DNA of 64,000 nucleotides, taken from Trogon surrucura (lineage: Eukaryota; Chordata; Aves; Trogoniformes; Trogonidae). A program made the position numbers and the translations under genes. The notes under the pieces were generated by a model. That model saw only the letters and a list, made by a program, of their open reading frames with translations, made no database searches and was not told the origin of the DNA. Below, piece by piece: positions 62,401 to 64,000 of the stretch. Position 1 is the first letter of the stretch. Each line of letters begins with the position of its first letter. The DNA lies in NCBI GenBank assembly GCA_020746105.1, contig CM036630.1:9033840-9097839 (forward strand), in the 5' to 3' direction.

Positions 62401-64000
62401 GCTGATTTTTTTTTAATTATTTTTATTTTTTCCTCTTCCCTGCTTCACCCCCTTTCAAATAGGAGAAAGGGGAAATAGCCACTGGGACTGGTTGGTGGGT
62501 TTGTCTTGGCTAGGCTTGCTGCCCTAAACAGCTTCATACCGCAAGTTTACTTTTTGTCTGGCTCAAAGTTACCTCATTTGCACACATCTTTATAACATGG
62601 ATTTGTTTCTGTAGCCTGATGTTCTATTATATGTCTGTTCAAAGACATAACTTGAATTTCTATTGGGAAATTGAGTTTTCTTTTCTCCCTTAATGAAAAA
62701 GCCTAGAACTTAACTTAGTTTCAAGGATTATTTTTACATCTATCCATCTGTATCTGTCTGTCTGTCTGCTCGCAGTGTTTGGAAAGCTTGTGTCTGTCTT
62801 GGTCCCACAGGGCCCCCAGAAATGTTACACTGCTCTGAATACTCTCAGGGCTTTAATAGATATTTCCTTTAGTTTTCATAAGAAATCTTTGTGCTCCTTC
62901 ATTTCCTTGTTAGGAAAATTTAATCATTCAGTGAAATATTTCATTTGTAAGGCAGAAAGTCTTTTACTGCTGTCCAGGGATGCTTCCACTCCAAAAACTT
63001 TTCTTGCCTTGCGAAAATGTAGCCTTTGTAAGAAAAAAATGCTGAAAACTACCAGTAAACAGAGAAGATTCTGCCATTTTCCCATTATTGTGTAAGCTTG
63101 TGCCACTTATTTTAAATTGTGTAAACCTATGCTATTTAGATGCAATACATTTCCCCCTGCCTCCTCCCCATTTCACTATTTTTCTGCACCTCTCCTTTGT
63201 ACTGACTCTTCTTCCAAACAAATTGTAATTTGACTACTGAAAGGATTACACTAGAGAGCGATGCAAGGAAAATTATTAGTATGAACTGTATCTAGATATT
63301 GATACCAAATTACGAGATATCTTATGAGGAAATTGGAGCAAAATAGATTTAAAAGACTCATTTGATAGAGAACTGCTCGCTGATAGTGGGGAGGGAAACC
63401 CTTGGGACTATTACTAAAAGAAACTTTATGGGTAATAATCTGTTACTTTGCATTTCATTTGTCTTGGAAAAATACTTTGTTAGCAACTGATCCTCAACAG
63501 GGAAGCAATTTTGTAAAGAAAATATTTTTGATCGTTAGTTCAATTTGTATAATATCTAGTTAGCTTCTCCTGACTGTCTTAAAATAATTTCCCATTGCCG
63601 TTTCTCAAGTTGCGTATCCCTGGGAGGATATCTCTTCCCTGGTTGAAGCTGTGCGTGTCTGCAGTTGAAGCAAGCTGAACAGTAACTGGGTGCCACGTTC
63701 TCCTGCCTGGCCTCAGCCTCCGCAAGTGTTGGTCTGTGATGTTTCCTTGGTGCTTATTGTTTCCACCCTCCTCCCGTGGAGCTTGACAGTCATCAAATCT
63801 CATCCACTGAGATCTGTTTCTGAACATCTGTCTGCTCTTTCCCATTCAGATAGACTGTTACGGTGATGTTTGGGGTTTTTTGTCCTTTCTTCACCACTTC
63901 TGTTGGGTCCTGCAACTCCTTTCCTCACAGCTCACGTAAAAATCTTTTCCATCTCCCAACACTTAAGCAGTTGTCTTCATCTTTTAGATAAAAGCAAAGA
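59455..64000 (+). other. UBTD2 intron 1 to the window end
   Basis: Intronic sequence with simple tracts: a T run near 59609-59620, a T/G-rich tract with (tgg)n at 60331-60391, a T run near 62407-62415 and (ctgt)4 at about 62754-62769. A direct repeat of ggcaccttatggc occurs at 60196-60208 and 60219-60231. No acceptor-exon-donor arrangement encoding the conserved UBTD region was found, so the intron probably extends beyond the window. Confidence 0.6.

Noticed and set aside
41604-64000. UBTD2 exon 2
   Set aside because: Looked for the conserved block after the N-terminus ([20 protein letters not shown]-like); no matching stretch was found, so it probably lies beyond the window.
1-64000. CRISPR array, prophage, operon or endogenous retrovirus
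   Set aside because: No regularly spaced repeats, no clustered long frames, and no LTR pair or retroviral gag/pol/env-like translation was seen.

Overview
This window looks like vertebrate, specifically avian, nuclear DNA. It is overwhelmingly non-coding. It has no dense array of long open frames, and it carries degraded CR1 LINE pieces, one compact CpG island and a tRNA-Ile-derived SINE with a CR1-type 3' tail. That SINE resembles TguSINE1, a family I associate with passerine birds, so a songbird or close relative is the best guess (inference, moderate confidence). No bacterial, phage, CRISPR or operon-like organisation is present.

The only coding segment I can support is the first coding exon of UBTD2 (ubiquitin domain containing 2), at 41534-41603 on the + strand. 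It lies inside a CpG-island promoter at about 40960-42010. A consensus splice donor follows at 41604, and the rest of the window to 64000 reads as the 5' part of a long first intron; I found no second exon. The encoded N-terminus begins Met-Gly-Gly-Cys and continues with the Ser/Asn-rich stretch typical of UBTD2. The start codon is the first ATG after roughly 650 nt of GC-rich sequence.

Layout: 1-40960 is gene-poor DNA upstream of UBTD2, holding an old CR1 3' fragment (7441-7535), a SINE/CR1 tail (13994-14097), MIR-like ancient SINE relics (12150-12270, 26383-26450, 39130-39345), a decayed CR1 reverse-transcriptase remnant (32830-33480) and several short repeats. 40960-42010 is the promoter island. 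41604-64000 is intron 1, with a young-looking antisense CR1 3' end (47611-48022), the tRNA-derived SINE (59291-59454), a small internal CpG cluster (about 45930-46030) and many T- or G/T-rich simple tracts.

No undescribed multi-gene system is visible. The items most worth a second look are an unexplained 265-codon open frame on the - strand (31497-32294) in an AT-rich, repeat-poor stretch, the SINE copy with intact anticodon and T arms, the G-quadruplex-prone 5' leader of UBTD2, and the intronic CpG cluster.
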